Assembly (NCBI GenBank): GCA_024195585.1
Contig: SWBL01000524.1
Location: 1 to 24,408 of the forward strand
DNA length: 24,408 nucleotides
DNA from: Aureobasidium sp. EXF-3400
Lineage: Eukaryota > Ascomycota > Dothideomycetes > Dothideales > Saccotheciaceae
Direction of reading: 5' to 3'
The position numbers and the translations under genes are program-made. Of the stretch, positions 10,437 to 20,094 are shown one piece after another (the first letter of the stretch is position 1; every line of letters starts with the position of its first letter). The notes under the pieces are model-generated. The model saw only the letters and a list, made by a program, of their open reading frames with translations. It did no database searches and was not told the origin of the DNA.

Positions 10437-12331
10437 GATTGTTGTGAGTCGAGCGTCAATTGCGCTCAAGGAAGAACAGGAAGGGTCTTTGTATCAAAGC
10501 CGGTGATGTCGTTGCTCCAGATGGTTATGTAATACTCCACAGAAGAGACGAGATGGGTGTGGATAGGTTGGTAGATGAAAGATGGACACACAATACGCAA
10601 AATGACTGCCGGGGAAGGTTGGGGGAAGCAAGAATATATAAAGAGGTCTTCTAAAGGCCGTCACTGGCTCAGCACGCGGCAACAACGGCGATGTGCACTG
10701 ACGGACTGATGGGATGAGGATAAAATGATGGGCCCGAGGGTCGGATCTGGCTCTCTTGAAGTGTCCCAACTAGCGGACAGAAACGGGCCACACTTGAAGT
10801 AGACAATCGAAGGGTTTATTGTACGTCAAACGATCTGCCCATCGAAACTGAAATTGTCTGCGGAAGCGGGCTGGCCTTATCAGCAACACCCGCGCGCAAC
10901 GGGCCATTTTGCGATGCAGCCTTTTCTGTGCCCCGGTTTCTTCTCATGCGCGGGTGACGACCAGCGAAACCTTGCTTACCTCAATGAGACAACCTTGCAA
11001 CGCGTGGTGAAGCAGTATGATTTTCGAGACCATATCTCGACAATAGCCGGCAGCAAAGCATTCTGCTTTTTCTTCGCCACTGCAGGCCCGAATCGAAGCC
11101 AGGGTCGACCATCATCGAGCTTAGTCGCTTGCTGGCCATGACTTCTCTCCCGTGCTACTGCCTTGACAACTCGCGAACCCACCGGGGAAACACATGCAGA
11201 ATACATGACGAGATGGCGCTTCTTGGAAGCAGTGCTTGGTTTTGCAGATAGAGATCCGTGGACGATTGTTATTCACACTGTGTGTCCATCGCAATAGTGG
11301 TGAGGTCGTTATCAGTGGACGTCGTCCAGTCAGAGTACAGCCGAACTCGGACCTCTTATCACTTGGCCAGTCCTTACCTGTTCGAGCGTAGTGATGCGCC
11401 CTGCATATTCGAGAAGCTTGACGACAGGCCCGATTTCGTTGCCTCTCATTGGCTGTGACACTTCTTATCTTTGCTGGAAAAAGCACTACAGCAACGGCTT
11501 GTGAGCCAAAGCTGACCAACATTCGCTTGGTGACATGTGAATCTGTTGATAGATGCCGTGTTCTCTAACCATGGGGCGGAGTATATTGCCAAGTGGATTG
11601 GCATCGAAGTATTACAGAATCCTCGCATGAGAGATACACCTCTGTATATATGCATGCAGTCGCTATCTCGTGGCGCGCTGGAAATGGAAAACGCCATCAT
11701 CTGGCTGCAGAGATAAGAAAACACAGCGCGGAGAAAGTCAAATCCGAGGCCAAGGGTCATGTCCCCCGACTTCAGCCGCTCTGTCGGGACCTGTAAACTG
11801 GTCGTCTCGTGTCAAAAAGCGCGCCACGAGGTCTGGGGACAGGACTCGCGGCACCTCCCATACTTTCCTCTGCTTCCGAGAATGCATCCCGAACGATGTC
11901 CTGGGCCCATGGCCCCTGATGAGACAGTTATCTGGTAAAAAGTGATGTCTTTGTTGAGCCTCTCACTTCTCTATCTCAATTGCCGATGTTCGGTGATCGA
12001 CTTACGAAACTGTTTCCCATCTCATATGTTCTTGCCCCTTTCCGGTGCAGCATATTCTTGTGGTTTTATACCTCTAAACTCTCAACAGAATCCTGGAACG
12101 ATGGATGATTCGAAGTTAATATTCACACTGGCACTTGAGACAAGGGATGGTCATGGACGATTATCATGAACTTCTTGGTACTATGAACATGTAGGTTGCT
12201 CTAAACCGTACTGATTTAGTCACTCAGCGCGACAACAAATGCGCTGTCATGAGACAGAGAGAGAGAACAGGCGTGATGGTTGTTCATTACAGCCAAACCT
12301 TCGTGGTTCTAGACTCGCACTACAGTCCATT
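10437..12331. promoter_or_regulatory. Long upstream region of the ammonium permease, with GATAAG sites
   Basis: This 1.9-kb stretch separates the permease start from the NAF1 stop. HGATAAG-type sites occur at 10876-10882 and 11355-11361 (TGATAAG on minus), 11464-11470 (AGATAAG on minus) and 11711-11717 (AGATAAG on plus). Four such sites is more than the roughly one expected by chance at this length. They suit an AreA-type nitrogen GATA factor, but binding is inferred. The NAF1 3' UTR lies at the right end. Open frames here, including an ATG-started one of 104 codons at 11446-11760 on the minus strand, show no family pattern. Confidence 0.4.
10635..10641 (-). promoter_or_regulatory. TATA-like element upstream of the ammonium permease
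   Basis: Reading on the minus strand, TTTATATATTC lies about 200 bp before the permease ATG, a plausible core-promoter position. No transcription start is visible from sequence alone. Confidence 0.3.
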
Positions 12332-14470
12332 CTACTGTTGCTGTTGCTGAAGTCTACGCCAGAGGTCGGCGGCTGCTTGGATTTGCTCGGGCGTAGGGCC
12401 ACCAGTTTGAGCCGATGCTGCGGGCGCCTGCTGCTGTTGCTGCTGAGGCTGCTGCATCTGCTGCTGCTGTTGTTGGAAGAATGCAGGATTGACAAACGCG
12501 CCTGCGGGTGCTCCGGGGAACTGGTAAGGCTGCTGTTGTTGCTGACCCTGGTTGTAGGAGGGCTGCTGCTGCTGACCTTGGTTGAAGAACTGAGGGTTCG
12601 GTGGCCATGCGAATTGCATGTTAGGGAAGGGCGACTGTGTTTGAGGAGGGGGTGGTGGGGGAGGGAACTGCTGCTGGTTGAACTGGGGGAAAGCAAACTG
12701 TCCACCCATCTGAGGCTGGGCCTGGTTCCACATCTGCTGCATTTGAGGCATCTGCTGCATTTGTTGCATCTGCTGAGGCACTGCAGGCTTCTGTGGAAGC
12801 TGCTGGGCGTAGGCTGGTGCTCCAGCGTTGTGTGTATCAGGGTAAGAGTTGGATGGACCCTTGCGCTGGTTTGCGTTGTCTGCTCCACCACGACCACCAC
12901 CACGACCGCCTCTACCACGATCGCCGCGACCTCTGTCGTTTCCGCGACCTCTACCGCGGCCTCTGCCTCCACGTTCGGCGAATTGGCGACGAGCTGGAGG
13001 TGCTCCGTTGGTCATCATGTCTTGCAGGTTGTCCGGACGAGCAAGTGGTGTGTACATCTCCTCGGCTTCGGGTTCGTCGTCGTAGTTCATGGCGCCGCCG
13101 GTGTAGGGCTTTGCGACAGGTGCCTGGTTGGGCTGGTCGCGAGCAGCTCTTGCGCCTTTCTTAGCTTCCTTCTTGGCCCTCTTGTAGGCAGCCTCAGCCT
13201 CGTCGTCAGAGAACTCCATCTCCTCATCTGCGACTTCCTCGTCGTGCAGGTTGGAAGCATCAGTACCCTTCAGGTTCTTGAGCGGTTGTGTGAAGACGTA
13301 GGTTGAGTGTGAGTCGACATAGTAGATCTTGGTGTTTGTAGCAATGTTGAGGTCTGAGATGTCGGAAGGTCTGGTGAAGGCAACCGAATACAAGGGCTCT
13401 TCGACCTTGCCGATGGTGTCCTGAACAGCTCCAATGACTTCACGGTTCTCCAAGCACAAGACCGAGCCAGACTCCAGAACCTGGTATTCTCCAGAAGTGA
13501 AGGCCTTGATGAGAATCAGCGTGTCGACAACGTGCTGAACGGCACCCAGGGGAGTGATCTTCATGTCAGGAGTCACTGTGACATCGGGTTTGGGGATGAC
13601 CTCCTCGGGAACTTCGTTCTTAGTGCGAAGCTGACTTCCATTGCCAGCCTTGCTACCACCTTCTTCATCATCCATGCCGCCTTCTTCCATGAGCATGCGC
13701 GCAGCTGTGGCTGGGTCAAGCAATTCGTATCCTTCTTCATCGCTGTCTTCATCGCTCGAGGAGTCATCACTACTGGAAGACTCGTCTGAGGATTCGGCAT
13801 CGGATGAATCGTACTGCCATTCGGCACCTTCAGCGCCCTTCTGTGCCTCAGCGGCCTCGAGGAATTCGGGGTCGACAGGGGGTTTTGTGGATGTCGAGGC
13901 AGTGACAGGTTCGGCGGCGGGTGCAGAGGTTAAATTGGGTTCGGATTCGGTCTCGATAGGTGTGGGGAGGTTCTTGTTCAGCTCGTCGTTGTTACCGAGA
14001 GCATCGAACAGAGCGGAGGTAGCATCGGGGCGAGCGGCCTGGACAGGGGCAGACACGACCTCAGTCTCGACAGAAATCTCAACAGGGGTGATAGCAGCAG
14101 CGAGCTGTTCAACAGGTAGCTCAGTGGGGTGGTCTTGGGGAGCAGAGTGTAGGGTAGCCTCCTCTTCTACTTCGACGACTTCTGGCTGGGCAATCTCTAG
14201 GATTTGCTCGGTTTGGGGTTGAGACGAGGCAGAGGAGGACTCAGGAGGGAAGGAGCCCAGGCCAGGGATGCCGGCAACGTGCGAGTGGACTTCGGGGAGC
14301 TGCTTTGCATCGACGTAACTGGTTGCTTGAGCAGTGTGGATGGCGGGGGTGTTGTTGGCGGACGGGGTGCCGTAGATGTCGTCCATGTCGTCGACAGGAA
14401 CAGAAGTGGACATGGTGGGCGAGGGGGACAGACGGGCACGTTTGTTCGGTCTGGGGCTCGTCTCAAACAT
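12332..14470 (-). CDS. NAF1: H/ACA snoRNP assembly factor NAF1
   Basis: Single exon of 712 residues. The frame is open to 14500 without an ATG; 14470 (CAAATG) is the first. After a Ser/Pro and acidic N-terminus (SSDAESSDESSSSDDSSSDE) comes the Naf1 core, about residues 295-400: ITPLGAVQHVVDTLILIK, VLCLENREVIGAVQDTIG, EEPLYSVAF and IYYVDSHSTYVF. This resembles the Gar1-like RNP fold through which Naf1 binds Cbf5. A KRAKKEAKKGARAAR basic stretch and an RGG/RGR box (about 495-530) follow, then a long Gln/Pro/Asn-rich tail ending in a glutamine run. Naf1 binds newly made H/ACA RNPs in the nucleoplasm and is replaced by Gar1, so it is needed for pseudouridylation guides. The C-terminal tail is much longer than the core needs. 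Confidence 0.92.
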   Translation of the reverse strand: MFETSPRPNKRARLSPSPTMSTSVPVDDMDDIYGTPSANNTPAIHTAQATSYVDAKQLPEVHSHVAGIPGLGSFPPESSSASSQPQTEQILEIAQPEVVEVEEEATLHSAPQDHPTELPVEQLAAAITPVEISVETEVVSAPVQAARPDATSALFDALGNNDELNKNLPTPIETESEPNLTSAPAAEPVTASTSTKPPVDPEFLEAAEAQKGAEGAEWQYDSSDAESSDESSSSDDSSSDEDSDEEGYELLDPATAARMLMEEGGMDDEEGGSKAGNGSQLRTKNEVPEEVIPKPDVTVTPDMKITPLGAVQHVVDTLILIKAFTSGEYQVLESGSVLCLENREVIGAVQDTIGKVEEPLYSVAFTRPSDISDLNIATNTKIYYVDSHSTYVFTQPLKNLKGTDASNLHDEEVADEEMEFSDDEAEAAYKRAKKEAKKGARAARDQPNQAPVAKPYTGGAMNYDDEPEAEEMYTPLARPDNLQDMMTNGAPPARRQFAERGGRGRGRGRGNDRGRGDRGRGGRGGGRGGADNANQRKGPSNSYPDTHNAGAPAYAQQLPQKPAVPQQMQQMQQMPQMQQMWNQAQPQMGGQFAFPQFNQQQFPPPPPPPQTQSPFPNMQFAWPPNPQFFNQGQQQQPSYNQGQQQQQPYQFPGAPAGAFVNPAFFQQQQQQMQQPQQQQQQAPAASAQTGGPTPEQIQAAADLWRRLQQQQQ
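12334..12560. repeat. Imperfect CAG/CTG triplet tract coding for glutamine
   Basis: Interrupted CTG/TTG triplets (CAG/CAA on the coding strand) are densest at about 12334-12350, 12429-12476 and 12531-12570. They encode the Gln-rich C-terminus of NAF1. Mixed CAG and CAA codons suggest selection on the peptide rather than a pure slippage repeat. Confidence 0.8.
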
Positions 14471-14753
14471 TTGAGGTGAATGATATGAATGTTTGCGCAA
14501 CCAAGAGAAAAAGATGAGATTTGCTGCCGGACCTAACGGAGCTAGGGCCTACCCCAGACCACGCTAACCATGCAGGCAGCGGGAAGGTCAAGCCACACCG
14601 TCAGCTTTGGCCCTTGGAAGCTTCGAACGAGTTTGGGAGGCTGAACTTGAGCAGCTGGAGTGGGGTGGTCAAGGCTTCGATTCAATATTGCATTCAATAC
14701 TCGACACTTCTCTTCTTGTTTTCTTCAACACAACTCATTGCTTGCCAGCAGCG
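14471..14753. promoter_or_regulatory. Shared bidirectional promoter of NAF1 and ALG9
   Basis: The two start codons point away from each other across 283 bp, so both core promoters must fit here. A pyrimidine-rich stretch precedes the ALG9 ATG (14701-14745), typical of fungal 5' leaders. I see no clear TATA box. Confidence 0.6.
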
Positions 14754-16720
14754 ATGCCGTCTCCTCCGCCGCCGTCGCGTCCAGTGCGCCGCCAGTTTAT
14801 GACGACCATGACGGCCAACAAGGCTGCCAAACTGCAGAACAACAAGGCTCTACCCGTGACGCCGAACACATCAGCTCCAGCAGAGGCTCGCCCTACCAAC
14901 ATGTACCCCGCCGACCTTACGAAACCCCTCGATACCATTGCAGACCCCATCCACCTCAATCCTTTGATCGCCTTCTACATCCTCGCCGCTGCTCACACTG
15001 TCGCTGCTCTCTGGTTCCCTATACAAGATTGCGACGAGGTCTACAACTACTATGAACCTACCCACTACTTGACCGAGGGCTACGGCAAGCAGACCTGGGA
15101 GTACTCTCCTGAGTATGCCATCCGCAGTTGGGGCTATGTCTCGCTTCATGCCTTTGTCATTGGTCTGCGTCGCATAATTCCTATCTGGGGTCTGCCTAAG
15201 GTCTGGAAGTTCTACTTTTTGCGCATCATGCTGGGTGCCATCTGCGCCGCCTCCGAATCTAGGCTCTACACCGTCATCTCGAGAACTCTCAACCCTAGAC
15301 TTGGCATGCTTTTCTTCCTCATCATGCTCACCAGTCCTGGAATGTTCCACGCATCTGTCTCGTTCTTGCCTTCGTCCTCCTCAATGTACACCACTGCTCT
15401 TGGTATGGCTGCCTTCATGGATTGGCGTGGAGGCGTGCGTACTGCCACCGGGATGATGTGTATGATCGGTGGCTCCTTCCTTGGTTGGCCCTTCGCTGCC
15501 GCTCTCATTGCTCCCTTTATGATCGAGGAGTTTATGCTCGCTTATTTCACTGACAAGCAGGAGTTCATCGACTTTTGCTACCGTATCCTCGATGGCTCCG
15601 TCCGCTCTACCATCATCCTTGTCATACAGTTCTGTTTCGACGCCTTCTTCTATAGAAGAGTTGCTATCGTGCCCTACAACATTGTCTGGTACAATGTGAT
15701 TGCTGCTCGCAGTGGTAAAGGTCCTGATATCTACGGCACTGAGCCTTGGCATTTCTACGGCCGCAACCTCCTACTCAACTTCAACATCTGGTTTATCATC
15801 GCCTTGGCCGCCATGCCTCTCTACTTTGTTCACACCTTTGTTCTTCGCCAACCCATTTTCAAGCAGTCTTACCTGCGCGGCGTCTTCTTCCTCACCCCTT
15901 TCTATCTCTGGTTGGCTATCTTCACTCTCCAGCCTCACAAGGAAGAGCGTTTCATGTACCCTATCTACCCTGCCCTGGGATTCAACGCCGCTCTGGGTTC
16001 TCATATCCTTCTCACCTGGCTCGGCTCATCCAATCCCCGTTCTCTTGTCGCCATGATTCCCGCCAAGCTAAGACTGCTCTTCGCTGCTCTGTGCTTCATT
16101 GCCGCTGTTGATTTTGGAGCTTGGAGAACTCTTGGTATGATCACCGCTTACAATGCGCCATTGAGCGTTTACAAACCTCTGCGACTCCCTGGCGTCACCC
16201 AGACTGGCGATAATGTTTGCCTTGGCAAGGAGTGGTATCGCTTCCCTTCCTCGTACCATCTTCCTACTGGCGTTAGTGCAAAGTTTGTCAAAAGCGAGTT
16301 CAATGGCCTGCTCCCCGGCGACTTCAGCCAAGCTGGCAAAGGATTCGGTTTGTATCCTGGTGCATGGCTCCTTCCAAGCGGAATGAACGACGAGAATAAG
16401 GAAGACCCTAGTAAATACGTAAGTTGGCTTCTTACGAGATACCGATCAAACGTGCTAATTTCTTCCAGACTCAGCTGTCGCACTGCTCCTTCATGGTCGA
16501 CTCGTATTTCCCCGGCACTGAGCCATCACCTCTGGAGCCCAACTACATCAACCAGACAGAAACATGGGAGAAGCTCTCATGCGAGCCATTCCTGGACGCT
16601 TCACGTACTGGTACCATCGGCCGCATCGGATGGGTTCCTGACTGGGATCTCATTCCGTCAAAGTACCGCCGTTATTGGGGCGAGTACTGTCTTCTAGGCC
16701 GCAAAGCGCCCTCTAACTAG
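14754..16720 (+). CDS. ALG9: Dol-P-Man alpha-1,2-mannosyltransferase ALG9 (2 exons)
   Basis: Exons are 14754-16418 and 16469-16720. The 50-nt intron has donor GTAAGT, branch GCTAAT and acceptor TCCAG and joins in phase 0; 638 residues. The frame is open further upstream without an ATG, so the start is 14754. It is a GT22-family multi-pass ER membrane enzyme. The luminal catalytic motif DCDE (92-95) sits in DEVYNYYEPTHYLTEG, and the family block PHKEERFMYPIYP is near residue 393. The small last exon supplies the conserved end (RIGWVPDWDLIPSKYRRYWG). Reading through the intron destroys this ending, so splicing is well supported. ALG9 adds mannose from dolichyl-phosphate-mannose to the lipid-linked oligosaccharide in the ER lumen, before N-glycan transfer. 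It is somewhat longer than the 555-residue yeast protein, mainly at the N-terminus. Confidence 0.95.
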
Positions 16721-17073
16721 GGCTACCATTTTGTTCATATTCTTTGATACCAGTCACCCCATTGTTTTCTAGCGATTTAGGCAAGTCAGAGCGGTCTATA
16801 GATGTGTAGTATTAACCATGATTAGTTACTAGATTTTAGCTGGACGTTGGTGTTGCGCGAGCCCCACCATGGCCATATCAGTGTCCCTTTTTGGACGTTT
16901 AGTCCGGGGACGATAACATGGATATGGCGGGGTCCAGCAGCTTATCGTCACGACCCAGATATAACCAGGACATGCAACCTGTATATTAAACATGATATCT
17001 GCTCAAGCATTTAACTTTTGCTTGTACCCATGTCATCGTCGTCTTCACAACCGACTCCACGCTGTCCCCGACT
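16721..17073. other. Intergenic region, ALG9 3' end to HODM-like gene
   Basis: It holds the ALG9 3' UTR and the promoter of the next gene. A TATATTAAA element is at 16982-16990, about 84 bp before the next ATG. It also contains the nested inverted repeat at 16872-16928 and a short upstream ORF at 17030. No gene is evident. Confidence 0.45.
16872..16928. repeat. Nested inverted repeat, possible RNA or DNA hairpin
   Basis: Three arm pairs nest around one centre. GCCATATC (16872-16879) pairs with GATATGGC (16921-16928), GTCCC (16883-16887) with GGGAC (16907-16911), and GGAC (16893-16896) with GTCC (16902-16905) over a five-base loop. Each pair alone is short; the nesting is what stands out. No known RNA family is recognised. 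Confidence 0.4.
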
Positions 17074-17077
17074 ATGA
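17030..17077 (+). promoter_or_regulatory. Upstream ORF ending across the next start (ATGA overlap)
   Basis: A 15-codon ORF (MSSSSSQPTPRCPRL) starts 44 bases before the HODM-like ATG, and its TGA overlaps that ATG as CTATGA. If it is in the mRNA it could dampen translation or work by reinitiation. Transcript evidence is needed to know whether it is in the 5' UTR. Confidence 0.35.
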
Positions 17078-18475
17078 CCAATATGCATACATTGCTGCAG
17101 GACAGCATCAACAACATCAAGAACATTTCAACACTACAACAAGCAAAGCCTCTTATATATCTTGGACTGGCCCTCATCGCTCTAGCGTGTCTCATACAGC
17201 GTGCCATTGTTGAATCAAAACAAAAATCAAGAGTTGCTTCCCGATTGCCAGACCCAGAAAAGCCAACGCAGACAAGACCCAAAGCACCCGAAAGACCGGA
17301 CGGTGGTGAGTGCTAAATACACGACTGCATAGTCTCTATCTGACCAGGGTTGCAGTCTGGATTCCATCAGACTTCAAGAGGCCGACTGCCGCACCATACC
17401 CAGATTGGTCCCTCGAAACGACGAAGCCCCTGCCCTATCGCCCTTTCCGCTATGGACCGAAATACAACATTACTATGGGACTTCGTACAATGAACTGGGA
17501 CGAGTGGATCGAACTGGACAACCACTACCCAAAATTCCACGCCGACAAGAAACGCCGCATTGAAGAACGCGGTAGCAAGTGTTTCCATACAGACCCCAGT
17601 CCGCAAGTTTTCGATGGCGCTGTAGAACTTTTGGAAGAGCTTTGTGGTTACCTCCCCGAGCGTTACCCAAGCATGTTCCGCAAGACTGAACACGGAATGG
17701 TCAACCTTTTCGCGGACGAGACTTTCGACATCAGAAAGGATGTCTTGACGATGAATGGTAATCGCGAAGACCCTATGCAGATGGCTGCACGTATGGTGCA
17801 GGATGATCTGGCAATCATGTTCGAAAAGGAAGATGGCCAGATGTATCTTCTTGCTGGTGCGGTTTTGCTGGCAGGTTTCTGGCGTCTCCAGGATAAACTG
17901 GGCATGTCTCTTGACGAGATCCACTACAGGTTCGCCCTTACCAACATCTTGCAAGACTGCTTTCATACTAACTCAGAGGCAGTGGCGATGTTCCTGGTTA
18001 CCACGACAAACTCCGCAAAGGCATGAACAACTTCTTCCGCCGCATTAAGCCCGAAGCCCCAGTGAAACGCAACAACTACTTCCTCCAAGTCGACGAAGAC
18101 CTTGCTTGGTCCTACAGCATTGGAGACGAAGACGCTGGCGAACCCTCCTGGGACACAGCTGCTGCCAACCGCGCCATTGAACATCACTATTTCCGTTCCG
18201 AATGCCAATCTCTACGTCGGCTACCCAGATCTGGGGGTGTGTTGTTTACGATCTGCACGTACTTCCATCCGATCACAGATATCGCGCAAGAGGATTATGT
18301 GCCTGGAAGATTGGCTAGTTCGATTAGGGCTTGGGGTGATGATGTGAGCAAGTACAAGGGAAAGGCGAAGTACGGGGATGTATTGTTGAATTATCTGGAC
18401 CAAAAGCATGAGGAGCAAGTAGCCAACGGATTGGACTTGAGTAGAGAGGATGAGTGTAGAGCATATCCTTACTGA
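17074..18475 (+). CDS. Membrane-anchored DUF3445 / HODM alpha-subunit-like haem protein (3 exons)
   Basis: Exons are 17074-17305, 17356-17929 and 17983-18475. Introns are 50 nt (GTGAGT...TGCAG) and 53 nt (GTTCGC, ACTAAC branch, GGCAG); 432 residues. One N-terminal membrane helix (about 26-46) is followed by a Pro/Lys-rich linker. The large domain has GLRTMNWDEWIELDNHYPKF, HTDPSPQVFDGAVELLEELC, the splice-made SGDVPGYHDKL, FFRRIKPEAPVKRNNYFLQV and the family end block AIEHHYFRSECQSLRRLPRS. This is the pattern of the family once called DUF3445, now linked to bacterial haem-dependent oxidative N-demethylase (HODM). Fungal substrates are not established. Without the second splice the reading frame breaks just before VPGYH, which confirms it. 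The single N-terminal anchor suggests attachment to an internal membrane. Confidence 0.87.
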
Positions 18476-18756
18476 CCGGATCTAGATATAAAAAGAACTG
18501 AATAACAAAACAATTACTCGCATGGAATCAGCCCTGTCGTGAATGTACCTGTTCGTGTGGCAGCTTCCCTCTCTTTGATATGTCAAATCTGTGGATGAAG
18601 AGCAGTTGCGATGTCCAGAAGAAGCATGTCCGTAAAGTACCTTCCTCAAGAATGCCAAGCAAAGGGATATAAATCTTGGCATTTCATGCAAACTTCAGTT
18701 CATTCTCGCCGCCCTCTCTTCAACTCGAAATTACCCAACATCTGGAATCAAACACT
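18476..18756. promoter_or_regulatory. Promoter and 5' leader of the mitochondrial-type orphan gene
   Basis: This contains the 3' end of the HODM-like transcript and the next promoter. A TATAAA box lies at 18668-18673, 84 bp before the chosen ATG. A 24-codon ORF at 18686-18760 ends in TGA overlapping that ATG (CTATGA); it begins only 13 bp after the TATA box, so it may lie upstream of the transcription start. Confidence 0.4.
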
Positions 18757-19950
18757 ATGAGTATACGTATCAGCTTCAAGCAAGCTTTGCGTGTCGCTCG
18801 ACTACAAAAGACGCCTCGATCTGCTGGAAGCAGTGCTCTCTACGAAAGACAAGCTAGCCCGTCATGGCTACCATCTTCTTATAATCACATCACCAGTCGA
18901 CTAGCAAGTACGACAAGTGCTGCAACATTCACCAGACATAAAGAGGCCCAAGCGCATGATGACCAGGATCCGGTGCAATCGTTCAGAACACACTTGGAAC
19001 TCGGAACTCTCACAAAAACTCGGGCTCGTGATTTCCTCAGGGAGTTGACCAGGCAAAACCGCTACGACTCTGGACTAGGAGAAGCCACCATCAAGTGGAT
19101 GTGGAACGATCACGACCGTTATGAGTTCCCAGGAGATAAAGACCTTCTAGAACAGATGGTCAGACATATTGTAAGGGAGGGCAAGGAAGAACTGGTATGG
19201 AGCTGGATCGAACAGAAAAGCCGCAAAACCAGCTCTCTAGGTCCTAACGCTCGATTTGTCTGGAGAGCTGATGCTGTGAGAGCGCTCATCTCAGCGAAAG
19301 CATTCGTTTCGGACTACGACAGCCTCGATGGGGCTCTGGAAGCATACTTTCGTGCGAGCAACAGCTCATACTCGATTCCACTCTCTCCGGCTAGGATGAA
19401 CTGTGCGCAGTTGCTTATGATGCCGAAGTCAAAAACTGGTGTGGACTCTACAGACTCCACCGCCCAGCTCGAAAAACCCAGATGGCCAAACACGAGTACG
19501 GAACTGTGGGAAAGGTTTGCTAATCACGTCGACCCCAAAAGGGATGTCAGCGAACCATTCTCAGTGCAGCTACCACTATATCATCCCAGAGAGCCGAATG
19601 CGTTCCCATTCCTCAAGCATTGTCGGTCTCTAGCAAAGAACCCAGGTTCTGTACAAAGCATGGCGAAGAGACCATCGATAAGCCCTTGGATTGGACGAGG
19701 TAGACATGCCGAGGCATTGTTGCGAAAACAGGGACATGAAAAGGATGCCGATTGGTTGGGAGAATTCATTCGAGAATTGCATGCAAAGTCGGCACCGACC
19801 AGGATGAAGGAGACAGACAAAATGATTGCAAAACATGCGAGACGTGCAGGAACCAAGCCATCCGCTCCCTTCCCGCCATCACCAAAGGAGAAGGACAGCA
19901 AAAGTGCGAAATATGGAAAAACTAAGCCGTCATCACCAACACGGTACTGA
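18757..19950 (+). CDS. Uncharacterised protein, probable mitochondrial import signal
   Basis: Single exon of 397 residues. The open frame reaches back to 18676 but starts there with TTG, so the first in-frame ATG (18757) is used. The N-terminus (MSIRISFKQALRVARLQK) is basic, hydroxylated, free of acidic residues and amphipathic, and Arg/Ser-rich sequence continues to about residue 60. This looks like a mitochondrial presequence. The middle is soluble and mostly helical, with blocks such as TRARDFLRELTRQNRYDSG, TIKWMWNDHDRYEFPGD and VRHIVREGKEELVWSWIEQ. The spacing recalls helical-repeat organelle RNA-binding proteins, but I cannot assign a family. The C-terminal 60 residues are Lys/Ser/Pro-rich. 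It faces the 4-TM gene tail to tail, with 144 bp between the stops. Confidence 0.72.
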   Translation: MSIRISFKQALRVARLQKTPRSAGSSALYERQASPSWLPSSYNHITSRLASTTSAATFTRHKEAQAHDDQDPVQSFRTHLELGTLTKTRARDFLRELTRQNRYDSGLGEATIKWMWNDHDRYEFPGDKDLLEQMVRHIVREGKEELVWSWIEQKSRKTSSLGPNARFVWRADAVRALISAKAFVSDYDSLDGALEAYFRASNSSYSIPLSPARMNCAQLLMMPKSKTGVDSTDSTAQLEKPRWPNTSTELWERFANHVDPKRDVSEPFSVQLPLYHPREPNAFPFLKHCRSLAKNPGSVQSMAKRPSISPWIGRGRHAEALLRKQGHEKDADWLGEFIRELHAKSAPTRMKETDKMIAKHARRAGTKPSAPFPPSPKEKDSKSAKYGKTKPSSPTRY

Positions 19951-20094
19951 GACACCTGCGAAGATTCGATCTCATTGAAAGCACAAGATACCATGAACAG
20001 TCCAATTTTTCTGCTCATACTGCTTTCATTGTACACCTACCAAAACACACACTTGCCTCAGCATTCATAGCAGCGCGACCCATACCGTTCAGAC

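Noticed and set aside
11446..11760. 104-codon ATG-started frame in the long intergenic region
   Set aside because: No motif, mixed composition and no introns or homologue that I recognise.
12239..13306. 355-codon plus-strand open frame
   Set aside because: Leu/Arg/Ser low-complexity mirror of the NAF1 Gln- and Gly-rich coding region; it is a shadow on the opposite strand.
14471..14500. N-terminal extension of NAF1 by 10 residues
   Set aside because: It begins at TTG. The first ATG is 14470.
14607..14753. N-terminal extension of ALG9 by 49 residues
   Set aside because: It begins at TTG within what looks like promoter and leader; the ATG at 14754 fits the family start.
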